NCBI GenBank assembly: GCA_035295125.1
Contig: DATGJP010000077.1
Span: forward strand, 1-64,000
DNA length: 64,000 bases
Reading direction: 5' to 3'
Source of the DNA: JAICMB01 sp035295125
Lineage (GTDB): Bacteria > Acidobacteriota > Terriglobia > Bryobacterales > Bryobacteraceae
Shown here piece by piece: positions 9,370 through 17,947 of this stretch. Within the stretch, counting starts at the first letter, position 1, and each line of letters starts with the position of its first letter. The position numbers were made by a program, and so were the translations under genes. A model generated the notes under the pieces. It worked only from the letters and a program-made list of their open reading frames with translations. It did not search any database and had not been told where the DNA came from.

Positions 9370-10569
9370 ATGGCACTGGAACCGGGGCAAGGCGTGTTGC
9401 TGCTGCTGCTCACTGCGGCGGTCGTGGCGATGCTCACACGTCGCATTAGCTTGCCTTACAACGTCGGCCTGGTCGCTGCCGGCATGATTCTCAGCCTGCT
9501 GCCCATCACGCCGAAAATCAGTTTGACGAAAGAGCTCCTATATTCCATCCTGCTGCCGCCCTTGCTCTTCGAAGCCGCGTTCTATCTTCGCTGGAAGGAC
9601 CTGCGGCGGGAGTTCCCGATCATCGTCACGCTGGCGACCGCAGGCGTCGTGATCTCTGGCGCCGTGACGATGGCGGGGATGCATTACCTGGTGCACTGGC
9701 CGTGGCAGGTCGCGGCTGTTTTCGGCGCACTCATAGCGGCCACAGACCCGGTTTCGGTGATTGCCACTTTCCGCGAGGCGCAGGTCCACGGGCGCTTACG
9801 CCTGCTGATTGAATCGGAGAGCCTGTTCAACGACGCAACCGCGGCGGTCGCTTTCACCGTCGCAGTGGCGATCGCAGTCGGCCAGACCATGACGCCCGTC
9901 GACGTGGGGTGGGCCTTGCTGACGACCACCACCGGAGCAGTTGTGATCGGCGCGGCAGTCGGCGCCCTCGCGCTGTTTCTGGTAGGGCGAACCGAAGACC
10001 ATCTCGTGGAACTCACGTTCACCATGGTGGCGGCGTATGGCTCGTTCCTGCTCGCTGAGGCGTTTCACTTCTCCGGTGTGTTCGCCACCATCGCCGCGGG
10101 ACTCGTGATGTGCAATCAGGGGCGCTTAGGATCGATCTCCAGCCGCGGGCGCGAAGTGGTACAGGATTTCTGGGAATTTGCAGCGTTCATAGCCAACTCG
10201 CTCGTGTTTCTTCTGATTGGCATGCGCGAAGTGACCCAGGATTTCGCGGCTGTGTGGACCGTCACATCGATCGCCATTTTGTTCGTGGTGATTGGCCGTG
10301 CGGCAGTCGTTTATCCACTGTGTTCGTTGTTCGTGCGATCGGATCTGCGCGTAACCATGGCGCACCAGAACGCGCTGTTATGGGGCGGATTGCGTGGCGC
10401 GCTCGCACTGGCACTGGCCTTGGGACTCCCCCCCGAAATGCCCATGCGCGCCGAGATCATCACGGTAAGCTTTGGCGTGGTGGCGTTTTCAGTGTTTGTG
10501 CAGGGGATGACGATGACTCCCCTGCTGCGCTGGATCGGGGAGGTCCCGCTAGCGCGGCCCTGCGACTGA
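9370..10569 (+). CDS. Na+/H+ antiporter, CPA1 (NhaP/NHE) family
   Basis: The 399-residue protein has 11-12 hydrophobic segments and exchanges Na+ (or K+) for protons at the inner membrane. CPA1 motifs are clear: LLPPLLFEAAF in an early helix, ALIAATDPVSVIATF containing the ion-binding TDP, ESESLFNDATAAV containing the ND motif, and LLWGGLRGALALALAL near the end. The protein stops right after the membrane domain, without the long cytoplasmic tail of larger family members. The ATG at 9370 follows closely on the divergent neighbour's promoter region. Confidence 0.93.
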   Translation: MALEPGQGVLLLLLTAAVVAMLTRRISLPYNVGLVAAGMILSLLPITPKISLTKELLYSILLPPLLFEAAFYLRWKDLRREFPIIVTLATAGVVISGAVTMAGMHYLVHWPWQVAAVFGALIAATDPVSVIATFREAQVHGRLRLLIESESLFNDATAAVAFTVAVAIAVGQTMTPVDVGWALLTTTTGAVVIGAAVGALALFLVGRTEDHLVELTFTMVAAYGSFLLAEAFHFSGVFATIAAGLVMCNQGRLGSISSRGREVVQDFWEFAAFIANSLVFLLIGMREVTQDFAAVWTVTSIAILFVVIGRAAVVYPLCSLFVRSDLRVTMAHQNALLWGGLRGALALALALGLPPEMPMRAEIITVSFGVVAFSVFVQGMTMTPLLRWIGEVPLARPCD

Positions 10570-10590
10570 CGTATTGCAGGTGGGATGATG

Positions 10591-10616
10591 AGCAGGCCGC
10601 AAGCCTGTCGCCATGG
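10591..10616 (-). repeat. Dispersed intergenic repeat, family B (reverse copy)
   Basis: Read on the minus strand this is CATGGCGACAGGCTT followed by GCGGCCTGC, which parallels the plus-strand copy at 14666-14700. The core inverted repeat is CAGGC/GCCTG. Together with a further inverted segment (GCCGGCTAAAGCCGCGG, around 10658) it makes up the non-coding gap after the antiporter gene. Confidence 0.5.
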
Positions 10617-10714
10617 AGCACTAGACCCGCCGTAACGCAGCCTTCAGGCCCCGTATGCCGGCTAAAGCCGCGGTACTGGCATTGCAGTCCACGCGCAGTT
10701 TCCGATCGTGGATA

Positions 10715-11314
10715 CTACCTCTTCGCCGACGTGTGATGCACGGCCTTCGTAGGTGTAGCCGGCTCCTTGGTCAGCGTGTCGACCATCTCGCGCCAATAAG
10801 CGTCCTGCCAGAGATTCTTGTTCTGCTCGTTCTCCGACGGCGTGGTCTTCGAGCGGATCATACCTTTGCGGTCGATCCAGACAATTTGCGGCACAACCAG
10901 CCGGTCCATCACCGAGAAGCCCAGGAAGTCGAGCACTTTCGCCCGGTCGCTGTAGCCCACCGGGTACCCAACGCGGAAGTTCCGCACAAACTCATTGACG
11001 GCCTGCGCAGGTTGGCTTTGAATATCGTCATTGAACGCGACGGAAAGGGGCTGGAAGCCTTTCGATCCGTACTCGTTGTACAGTTGCGTGAAAACCTGCG
11101 CTGCATGCTGGCAGTGCGGACACGTCGTAAAGATGAAGTCGAGCACGACTACCTTGCCGCGGAAACTGCTCAACAGCTTCTGCGTCCCGTCGGGCATATT
11201 GATGACCATCTCGGGCGCTGGCTTGGGCGTTTCCGTCGGCGGTGTGGCGGCCTGCAGTACCATACAACTGACAAATCCAAGAGTGGCAAAAAAGCGCATT
11301 CGGGTCTTCCTCAC
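10715..11314 (-). CDS. Secreted thioredoxin-fold protein (SCO1/TlpA-like)
   Basis: The 199-residue protein has a signal peptide (about residues 1-22) and a thioredoxin fold with the redox motif CPHC in FIFTTCPHCQHA. The SFRGKVVVLDF strand before it and VVPQIVWIDRKG (cis-Pro region) after it are typical of TlpA/SCO proteins. It is probably a periplasmic thiol-disulphide oxidoreductase or a copper-site assembly factor. CPHC is unusual for TlpA (normally CxPC) and recalls DsbA. The downstream gene order gives no further clue. Confidence 0.8.
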   Translation of the reverse strand: MRKTRMRFFATLGFVSCMVLQAATPPTETPKPAPEMVINMPDGTQKLLSSFRGKVVVLDFIFTTCPHCQHAAQVFTQLYNEYGSKGFQPLSVAFNDDIQSQPAQAVNEFVRNFRVGYPVGYSDRAKVLDFLGFSVMDRLVVPQIVWIDRKGMIRSKTTPSENEQNKNLWQDAYWREMVDTLTKEPATPTKAVHHTSAKR

Positions 11315-11320
11315 AAAGTT

Positions 11321-12556
11321 CTAGTTTAGCGGAGAGCGGGAGCCTTCTACACTATCGAGGCATGCCCCTTGAAGCCGGATTCGAAAATAGCCCGCTTTGT
11401 CGCTTCCGGTCACCTGATCCCCGGTTTCAGGGCCGAATTTCGCGCTCTTGGACTTTTTCGCAACAACCTTGCGGTACTGCTCGAAGAACTTACGGGCATT
11501 CTCCGGGGTGTCCCAGTTGGCGGCGAGCACAAGCGTCGGCTTGTGGTCGTGTTTGTCCTCGCGGACTTCATACGCGCTTCCTGTCAGGTGGGAAACCAGC
11601 GAATCCGCCACCTCCGTTCCGGCATATTGCTTCAAAAGGACATCGTAATCGAACTCGCCCAGGGTCCCTTTCGCAAGGGATTTCGTCTGTTTGAGGTCGG
11701 GGAAGTCGGGCAGCTTGGGAATCACAGCTTCGACATGCTCCATGTACTTCTCCGGATGCAGAATCTGCATAGTGCTGTCGGGCGGACGGCGGAAGGGCGT
11801 GGAGAATCCTTCCTTGCCCTGCTTCTGGTAGAGGAAGTTCTGGAACAAGAGGCCCTGCGTGTAGGGAAACACCAGCGATTCGCGGAGATATGGCGGGGCT
11901 TTGGCGAAGACAGGGTACTGCTCCGCTCCAGCCTCGATGGTTCGCGTCATCAACTCCAGCACGCCGGTCGGAATCTCGGCTGTTCCGGTGCTTTGCAACG
12001 ACGTATAAGCCGACATCAGCCACGATGCCTGACCTTCCATGACGGCCAGGCGCGCGGAAGATCCGTCGTCGCTGCGCAGACCCTCGCGAATGTATTTGTC
12101 GAGGTGAAAATTCTGGTCGGCGAGCGCGTGCGACAACTCGTGAGCCAGCGCCATTTGACCGGCGTCGCTGCTCACATCGGCTTCTTTGTTGCCGGTTTCA
12201 ATAATGAACAGCTTCTTCTTGTGATAGTCGTAAAAGGCCGCTGCCTGTTCGGTCAGCAAATCGACCGTTGCCTTGTGTAAGTCGAAATCGGCGGGGATGA
12301 AACCGAGCATCTTCAGGCTGACTTCCTGGGCGTGCAACTCCTCGGGTTTCACCTCGTCGTGGATGCGTTCCTCAAGGAATTTATGCAGTCCGGCCTTGTC
12401 GATAGTCGCCGATGGCACCGGTTTTGTGAACTTCAACCCCGTAATCTGTGTCAGGCCCGCCTCGATCTTCTCGATTTGCTCGTTTAAGGGCGTTTGCTGG
12501 GCCGTCAGCGGGCATGCGGCGATCGTGAAGGCAAGGAGGAAGAAACGAACTTTCAT
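11321..12556 (-). CDS. Secreted zincin-type metallopeptidase-like protein
   Basis: The 411-residue product starts with a signal peptide (MKVRFFLLAFTIAACPLTAQ). The frame is open further upstream, but those residues are not signal-like, so the ATG at 12556 was chosen. Residues 139-143 form HELSH, and EGQAS with Glu174 follows 31 residues later, fitting a gluzincin/DUF-type HExxH...E zinc site. The remainder is unrecognised. It is probably a periplasmic peptidase, or a relic of one; its substrate is unknown. It lies 6 bp upstream of the CPHC protein gene on the same strand, suggesting co-expression. Confidence 0.7.
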   Translation of the reverse strand: MKVRFFLLAFTIAACPLTAQQTPLNEQIEKIEAGLTQITGLKFTKPVPSATIDKAGLHKFLEERIHDEVKPEELHAQEVSLKMLGFIPADFDLHKATVDLLTEQAAAFYDYHKKKLFIIETGNKEADVSSDAGQMALAHELSHALADQNFHLDKYIREGLRSDDGSSARLAVMEGQASWLMSAYTSLQSTGTAEIPTGVLELMTRTIEAGAEQYPVFAKAPPYLRESLVFPYTQGLLFQNFLYQKQGKEGFSTPFRRPPDSTMQILHPEKYMEHVEAVIPKLPDFPDLKQTKSLAKGTLGEFDYDVLLKQYAGTEVADSLVSHLTGSAYEVREDKHDHKPTLVLAANWDTPENARKFFEQYRKVVAKKSKSAKFGPETGDQVTGSDKAGYFRIRLQGACLDSVEGSRSPLN

Positions 12557-12563
12557 GCGACAA

Positions 12564-12706
12564 TGAGAACTTCCATGGTAAACGACAAGCTCTATTCTGC
12601 CGAGCACATTGGCAGCGGCACTTTTATTATCAGCAAACCGAAGCGCAAGTCCACCAAGCGGCGGCAATCGAAGCTGAAGAGCCCGCAACGCGGCGCGCGT
12701 AAGTAA
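12564..12706 (+). CDS. Possible small basic protein (47 aa)
   Basis: This short open frame lies in the gap between the divergent zincin gene and metY. Its product (47 residues, or 43 from the ATG at 12576) ends with a strongly basic tail rich in Lys/Arg (SKPKRKSTKRRQSK). Third codon positions are mostly G or C, as in neighbouring real genes. No convincing Shine-Dalgarno sequence is seen, and I do not recognise the protein. It could be an unannotated small nucleic-acid-binding protein or a chance frame. Confidence 0.35.
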
Positions 12707-12724
12707 CCTCCCGGCACGGCAAAT

Positions 12725-14017
12725 ATGTCCTCAACACCCGACCGCGCGTTCGGCTTCGCGACGCGCGCCCTACATGCGGGCTATCGGCCGGACGCCGCCA
12801 CCGGCGCCCGGGCTGTACCCATCTACCAGACCACCTCCTACGTGTTTGACGACACGGAGCACGCCGCGGCACTCTTCAATCTGCAGCGCTTTGGGAACAT
12901 CTACACACGGATCATGAATCCCACCACCGCCGCGTTCGAGGAACGCATGGCGGCGCTCGAAGGCGGGGTCGGCGGGCTGGCGGTGGGTAGCGGACAAGCG
13001 GCACAGTTCATCGCTCTGGCCGGCCTGTTGGAAGCGGGCGACGAGATCGTCGCATCCAGTACCCTCTACGGCGGAACGTATACGCAGTTTGATGTGAGTT
13101 TCCGTCGGCTTGGGATCCAGACTACGTTCGTTGAGCCGGACGATCCGGAGAACTTCCGGCGGGCGATTACGCCCCGTACGCGGGTGCTCTACGGCGAGAC
13201 GATCGGCAACCCGAGGATCAACGTACTCGACATTACGGCTGTTGCCGAGATCGCACATGCCAACAACCTGCCGCTGATGATCGACAACACGTTCGCATCG
13301 CCTTACTTGTGCCGGCCGATTCAGCACGGCGCGGATATCGTGGTGCATTCGGCGACCAAGTTCATTGGTGGGCATGGAACGTCAATCGGCGGCGTGATTG
13401 TCGACAGCGGGCGTTTCCCCTGGGATCGCGGCCGGTTTCCACAGCTTCTCGAACCGAGCAAGGGGTATCACGGCATCAAGTTCTACGAAACGTTCGGCGA
13501 CATGGCCTACATCATGAAGGCGCGGGTGGAAGGTCTTCGCGATTTCGGACCCGCGCTGAGCCCGTTCAACTCGTTCATGTTCCTGCAGGGCCTGGAAACT
13601 CTCAAGCTGCGCATGCAGTGTCACTCGTCGAATGCCCTGGCCGTTGCGCAGTTTCTGACCGGGCACGAGCGGGTGGCGTGGGTGAATTATCCGGGGCTGG
13701 CGGCCAGCCCGTATCACGCGCTTGCGACCCGGTATCTGCCGCGCGGGACAGGCGGCATCATGACGTTCGGAATCAGGGGTGGTTTAGAGGCCGGACGCCG
13801 CTTTATCGAGTCGCTCCAGATGTTCTCGCACCTGGCCAACGTCGGCGACGCCCGCAGCCTCGTGATACATCCCGGTTCGACCACGCATCAGCAGTTGACG
13901 ACGGAAGAGAAGGAGAGCGGCGGCGTCACGGATGACATGATCCGGCTGTCCGTGGGGTTGGAGGAGATCGACGATATTCTATGGGACCTGGACCAGGCAC
14001 TGAGGGCCAGCGCATGA
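12725..14017 (+). CDS. metY: O-acetylhomoserine sulfhydrylase / Cys-Met metabolism PLP enzyme
   Basis: The 430-residue protein is of typical MetY length. It uses PLP to join O-acetylhomoserine with sulfide (homocysteine) or methanethiol (methionine). Seen: the N-terminal FATRALHAGY and PIYQTTSYVFDD, the YTRIMNPTTAAFEERMAALEGG block, the PLP lysine in VVHSATKFIGGHGTS, and the C-terminal VIHPGSTTHQQL. The next gene starts within its stop codon (ATGA), so the two are translated together. It is not metB/metC-like: the ~40-residue insertion around residues 230-270 is the MetY form. Confidence 0.93.
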   Translation: MSSTPDRAFGFATRALHAGYRPDAATGARAVPIYQTTSYVFDDTEHAAALFNLQRFGNIYTRIMNPTTAAFEERMAALEGGVGGLAVGSGQAAQFIALAGLLEAGDEIVASSTLYGGTYTQFDVSFRRLGIQTTFVEPDDPENFRRAITPRTRVLYGETIGNPRINVLDITAVAEIAHANNLPLMIDNTFASPYLCRPIQHGADIVVHSATKFIGGHGTSIGGVIVDSGRFPWDRGRFPQLLEPSKGYHGIKFYETFGDMAYIMKARVEGLRDFGPALSPFNSFMFLQGLETLKLRMQCHSSNALAVAQFLTGHERVAWVNYPGLAASPYHALATRYLPRGTGGIMTFGIRGGLEAGRRFIESLQMFSHLANVGDARSLVIHPGSTTHQQLTTEEKESGGVTDDMIRLSVGLEEIDDILWDLDQALRASA

Positions 14018-14556
14018 ACGCCTGTCCCCTGCCCCCGCGCGAGTACATGTCCGATGGCGTCGGCGGGAATTCGCCGGTAAACACGAGCCGGTTTGCGACG
14101 ACGGCCTATGATCGCCTTCGGATTCTCGAACGCCACAAACGGATCGCGATGGTTGGACTGTCGTCCAATCCGTTCCGGCCGAGTCATTTTGCCGCGATTT
14201 ACCTGCTGGCGGAGGGATATGACGTCGTTCCCGTGAATCCTCGGGAATCGCAGATTCTCGGCCGTCCATGCTATCCATCGCTGAGTGCGATTCCGGGTCC
14301 GGTCGACGTTGTCGATATCTTCCGGGAGCCGGCGGCCGTTCCCGCAATCGTCGACGAAGCGATTGCGGTCGGCGCCAAGGTGATCTGGATGCAGCTTGGC
14401 GTGATTCATGAGGAAGCCGCCGAGCGCGCCCGCGACGCCGGGCTCGAAGTGGTGATGGACCGCTGCATGAAGATCGAGCACGCCCGGTTTTTCGGAGGGC
14501 TGAACACGATCGGGATGAACACGGCGGTGATTACGGCTCGCCGGCGTACCCGCTGA
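14014..14556 (+). CDS. CoA-binding domain protein (YccU-like)
   Basis: The 180-residue protein has a Rossmann CoA_binding_2 domain: RIAMVGLSSNPFRPSHF (nucleotide loop), GYDVVPVNPRESQILG, then KVIWMQLGVIHEEAAERARDAG and a final DRCMKIEH. The ATG overlaps the metY stop by 4 bp, so this start was chosen over an upstream in-frame ATG. Coupling to metY recurs in several phyla and suggests that it binds CoA or an acyl-CoA, perhaps to sense acetyl-CoA for O-acetylhomoserine use. That role is inferred. Confidence 0.85.
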   Translation: MNACPLPPREYMSDGVGGNSPVNTSRFATTAYDRLRILERHKRIAMVGLSSNPFRPSHFAAIYLLAEGYDVVPVNPRESQILGRPCYPSLSAIPGPVDVVDIFREPAAVPAIVDEAIAVGAKVIWMQLGVIHEEAAERARDAGLEVVMDRCMKIEHARFFGGLNTIGMNTAVITARRRTR

Positions 14557-14635
14557 GTGGAAGGGTGAAGCAGGCGGTTTCGCCTGCCTTTGGAATTCAC
14601 CCGGAACGCGCAGGCGAAACCGCCTACGCCACCTT
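14557..14635 (+). repeat. Dispersed intergenic repeat, family A (full copy)
   Basis: This is a full ~78-bp element. It starts GTGGAAGGGTGAA, has palindrome 1 GCAGGCGGTTTCGCCTGC (14570-14587), then CTTTGGAATTCACC, and palindrome 2 around GCAGGCGAAACCGCCT, ending CCACCTT. It begins directly after the stop codon of the CoA-binding protein gene. Confidence 0.8.
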
Positions 14636-14665
14636 GGTTTTCATCACTTTAATTGAACCAACCGT

Positions 14666-14700
14666 GCATGGCGACAGGTTACAAACCTGCCCTACATGAG
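14666..14700 (+). repeat. Dispersed intergenic repeat, family B
   Basis: The sequence GCATGGCGACAGGTT...AACCTGCC has the inner inverted repeat CAGGTT (14675-14680) and AACCTG (14684-14689). It matches the minus-strand copy at 10591-10616. It sits between the family A copy and the GT87 gene. Confidence 0.5.
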
Positions 14701-14739
14701 ACACTGAAGGCCGTGCTTTTCTCAGCCGATCAATAGAGG

Positions 14740-16068
14740 GTGAAGCCGGCCCTAGCAATCCTCGACTCCTGGACGAGTTCCGTGGCGCGCTTCACCGCTC
14801 GTACGGCGGTCCGGATCGCCCGGGCATCGACTTTACCTCCCGCCGAGCATCAGGTTCGGGTTCTATGCTGCTTCATGATCGTCGCAGCTCTCATCTCGAC
14901 CGGGGCCTCTTTCTATGCCTACAGCAAGGGCGAAGCACTACTCGGGCGCGACTTGGGAGGCGATTTCGCCGGCCTTTACGGCGCCGGGAAGATCCTGAAT
15001 GAGCACCCCAAAGCCGATCTTTACGACCTGCAATTGCAGAGCGAGATTTACCACGTCCTGGCCCCGCATGCTCCCTCCAACCTGACGCTGATCTTCACCT
15101 ATCCCCCGTTTGTTGGTGCTCTGTTCCAGCCGTTTGCCCTGCTGCCGTATGGGTGGGCATACGCGGTGTGGCTCGTCTTTTCGGCGGCACTCTACGCCGC
15201 GAGCGTCTTATTGCTATCACGGAAATTGACGGCTTTCCTGCTGGCGATCTCATTCCTGCCGTTCCTTTTCGAATGCTGGATCGGGGGACAGTTGTCGGTG
15301 CTGGGCTTCGCCATCCTTGCAGCGGCCATTCATTTCGACCGTGCCGAGCGGCCGTTCGCGAGCGGACTCGTGGCCGGGCTCTGCTGCTACAAGCCGACGC
15401 TGCTCATCCTGCTGCTACCCATGCTCATCATAGGGAGGCGGTGGCGCACAATTTCCGGCGTCGCTGTCACCGGAGCGGCATTGGCCGGCGCTTCCCTGCT
15501 TCTCGTAGGACCGGGAGCCATTCCAGGCTTCCGTCACGCCCTATCGGTATTTGCGGAGCTGACGTCGCGAACCCCTTCCCCGTTTCCGATTGAGAAATAT
15601 GTCGATTTGCGCGCATTCCTGCATATCCTGCCGGGAGGCTCATCCCCGATCATGAACGTCCTCGGGCTACTGATAGCCGCCGGCATTGCCTTGTGCACCG
15701 CGGCGCAGTGGCGTATCGCCGACGACAAGAACCGCCGAGCGATGCTCTGGGCCGGCACCCTCGTGCTGACGCTGGTCGTGAACATTTACGTGCCGATCTA
15801 CGACACGACCCTGGTCGTGATCGCAGCCCTGGTTGCAGCGGACCTGATCGAGCCCAAAGCCAGGCCTGCCTTTAACGCACTCCTGATGATTCTGTATCTG
15901 AGCTCCATCCTGACCCAGATGTCTGCGCAATTCCTACACCTCCAGATCCTCACGCCCATCCTGATCGGCTTCGCTTTCTTCCTGTTCGACAGATGCCGTT
16001 GCTCCGAAGATTCGCAACAGGTAGCATATGAAGCTAAATGCGCCTCCCTGTCCGTTGTGCAACGATAG
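14740..16068 (+). CDS. Membrane glycosyltransferase, GT87 family (DUF2029)
   Basis: The 442-residue protein has 9-11 hydrophobic helices. The early extracytoplasmic segment LGRDLGGDFAGLYGAGKILN holds the Asp residues typical of GT87/GT-C enzymes, followed by YPPFVGALFQPFALLPY, a very typical GT87 block. Family members transfer a sugar from a polyprenyl-phosphate donor on the outer face of the membrane. The GTG start has AGAGGG directly in front; an internal GTG at 14781 is an alternative. The end overlaps the start of the PQQ dehydrogenase gene by 31 bp in another frame. Confidence 0.82.
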   Translation: MKPALAILDSWTSSVARFTARTAVRIARASTLPPAEHQVRVLCCFMIVAALISTGASFYAYSKGEALLGRDLGGDFAGLYGAGKILNEHPKADLYDLQLQSEIYHVLAPHAPSNLTLIFTYPPFVGALFQPFALLPYGWAYAVWLVFSAALYAASVLLLSRKLTAFLLAISFLPFLFECWIGGQLSVLGFAILAAAIHFDRAERPFASGLVAGLCCYKPTLLILLLPMLIIGRRWRTISGVAVTGAALAGASLLLVGPGAIPGFRHALSVFAELTSRTPSPFPIEKYVDLRAFLHILPGGSSPIMNVLGLLIAAGIALCTAAQWRIADDKNRRAMLWAGTLVLTLVVNIYVPIYDTTLVVIAALVAADLIEPKARPAFNALLMILYLSSILTQMSAQFLHLQILTPILIGFAFFLFDRCRCSEDSQQVAYEAKCASLSVVQR

Positions 16069-17885
16069 CGTTTCTCACGACCCTTCCCCTGGCGTTCGCC
16101 GCCGACCCTGACGGCCCCGCGCTTTATAAGCAGCGTTGCGCGATGTGCCACGAAGCATCGGGCGAGACACGCGCGCCATCGCCGGCCGCCCTGCGGCAAA
16201 TGTCGCCGGAAAACATCGTGCGCGCCCTCGAGACCGGACTGATGAAGGAGCAGGGCGCTGCGCTTTCCGCGGCTCAACGGCGTACCGTGGCTGAATTCCT
16301 CACGGGCAAGACCATCGGCCAGCAGGCCCAAGCCCCGAAATCGGCAATGTGCGCGGATACCAAGGCCGCGTTCACGCCCGACGGCTCCAATTGGAACGGC
16401 TGGGGCGCGGACCTGTCCAACACACGGTTTCAGGCTGCGGATCGGGCCGGGCTGACTGCGGCCGATATCCCCCGCCTCAAGCTGAAGTGGGCCTTCGCGT
16501 TCCCGAATACCTTCGTCGCCTACGGTCCGCCGGTGATCATGGGCGGGCGTGTCTTCGTCCCGAGCGCAAACCGCAGCATCTACTCGCTCGACGCACGCAC
16601 CGGATGCCAGTATTGGTCGTTCGAATCCGAGGCACCCGTGCGCACCGCGTTGGACATCGCAACGATAGCCGGCGAAAGGACACGGCACGTTGCCTTCTTT
16701 GGCGACCAGCGCGCCAATGCCTACGCGGTCGATGCGTCGAGCGGCGAACTGCTCTGGAAGGTCCACGTCGAAGCGCATCCGCGGGCCAAAATCGTCGGAG
16801 CGTTTCAGTATTACGACGGGCGCGTCTTCGTCCCTCTTACGGATGGCGAAGAAGGGCCAGCGATGAATCCGAAGTACGAGTGCTGCTCTGGGCGCGGCGC
16901 CATGATCGCGCTCGACGCCAAAACCGGCAAACAGCTTTGGAAGACCTACACCATTGCCGAGGAAGCGCACCCGGTGAGCAAGAGTTCGGAAGGGGTACAG
17001 ATGTGGGGGCCTTCGGGAGCGAGCATCTGGTCCGCGCCGACCATCGACACGGATAAGAAGGTGATCTATGCCGGAACCGGCGACAACTTCTCCAATCCCG
17101 CCAGTAAGAATAGCGATGCGATCGTCGCTTTCGACATGCAGACCGGAAAGATCCTATGGTCGCGCCAACTCACTGAGGATGACGTGTTCAATATGGCTTG
17201 CGTCGGCCCGGCGAAATCGAGTTGCCCCGACAAACCGGGTCCGGACTGGGATATCGGTGCGTCGCCAATACTCGTGAAGCTGGCGAACGGCAAGCGGGTA
17301 TTGCTCGTGAGCCAGAAATCCGGCATCGCCCATGGGCTCGACCCGGACGACAACGGCAAGATTCTGTGGCAGACGCGGGTCGGACGCGGCGGGGCGCTTG
17401 GCGGCATTCAGTGGGGGTCGGCATCCGACGGGAAGAATATGTATGTCGCTGTGTCGGATATTACGTTCCTCAAGGAGGGCTTCGAGCCAGGGCAGAAGCG
17501 CGTGGTCGATTCCACTATCGGCGGTGGTTTGTTTGCGCTCGACGCCGCGACGGGAGCCAAGGTCTGGACCGCGGCGCCTCCCTCATGCGGCACACGGCCA
17601 TCCTGCAGCCCCGCACAATCGGCGGCAGTGTCGGCGATTCCCGGTGTCGTGTTCTCCGGCTCCGTGGATGGTCACCTGCGCGCCTATTCGGCTCGCGACG
17701 GAAAAGTGATCTGGGATTTCGATACGACGCAGGAGTTCACGACCGTCAACGGCACCACCGCCAAAGGCGGATCGATGGATGGTCCTGGACCTACTATTGC
17801 CGGAGGCATGCTCTATGTCGGCTCCGGTTATGGAGCTTGGGGTGGGCTTCCCGGCAACGTACTATTAGCCTTTTCAGCCTACTAA
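16038..17885 (+). CDS. Cytochrome c-PQQ dehydrogenase (polyvinyl-alcohol dehydrogenase-like)
   Basis: The 615-residue secreted quinoprotein has a signal peptide (residues ~1-21), a small N-terminal cytochrome c domain with the haem site CAMCH at 34-38, and an eight-bladed PQQ beta-propeller from ~residue 110. Propeller repeats such as GRVFVPSANRSIYSLDARTG and SGELLWKV are plain, and the adjacent cysteines in YECCSGRG resemble the vicinal disulphide of PQQ alcohol dehydrogenases. The order cytochrome c-propeller is that of polyvinyl alcohol dehydrogenase (cytochrome). It oxidises an alcohol in the periplasm and passes electrons to its own haem. The natural substrate is not evident. Confidence 0.88.
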   Translation: MRLPVRCATIAFLTTLPLAFAADPDGPALYKQRCAMCHEASGETRAPSPAALRQMSPENIVRALETGLMKEQGAALSAAQRRTVAEFLTGKTIGQQAQAPKSAMCADTKAAFTPDGSNWNGWGADLSNTRFQAADRAGLTAADIPRLKLKWAFAFPNTFVAYGPPVIMGGRVFVPSANRSIYSLDARTGCQYWSFESEAPVRTALDIATIAGERTRHVAFFGDQRANAYAVDASSGELLWKVHVEAHPRAKIVGAFQYYDGRVFVPLTDGEEGPAMNPKYECCSGRGAMIALDAKTGKQLWKTYTIAEEAHPVSKSSEGVQMWGPSGASIWSAPTIDTDKKVIYAGTGDNFSNPASKNSDAIVAFDMQTGKILWSRQLTEDDVFNMACVGPAKSSCPDKPGPDWDIGASPILVKLANGKRVLLVSQKSGIAHGLDPDDNGKILWQTRVGRGGALGGIQWGSASDGKNMYVAVSDITFLKEGFEPGQKRVVDSTIGGGLFALDAATGAKVWTAAPPSCGTRPSCSPAQSAAVSAIPGVVFSGSVDGHLRAYSARDGKVIWDFDTTQEFTTVNGTTAKGGSMDGPGPTIAGGMLYVGSGYGAWGGLPGNVLLAFSAY

Positions 17886-17904
17886 CTCTTATACGTTTTA
17901 TTGC

Positions 17905-17932
17905 TTGACTGCGCCAGGTTTCACTGTAGAAT
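17905..17932 (+). promoter_or_regulatory. Sigma70-type promoter of the phosphoesterase gene
   Basis: TTGACT (17905-17910) and TAGAAT (17927-17932) are separated by 16 bp. The predicted transcript would start about 8-10 bases before the ATG at 17948, giving a very short leader; no Shine-Dalgarno sequence is visible there. Confidence 0.55.
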
Positions 17933-17947
17933 TGCATTTACCCCAAA

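Noticed and set aside
12557..12688. Extended start of the zincin gene at 12688
   Set aside because: It would bury the evident signal peptide that begins at 12556.
15798..16970. 390-residue minus-strand frame across the GT87 and PQQ dehydrogenase genes
   Set aside because: Both plus-strand genes have strong family motifs over the same bases; the reverse product is Arg/Gly/His-rich without domains.
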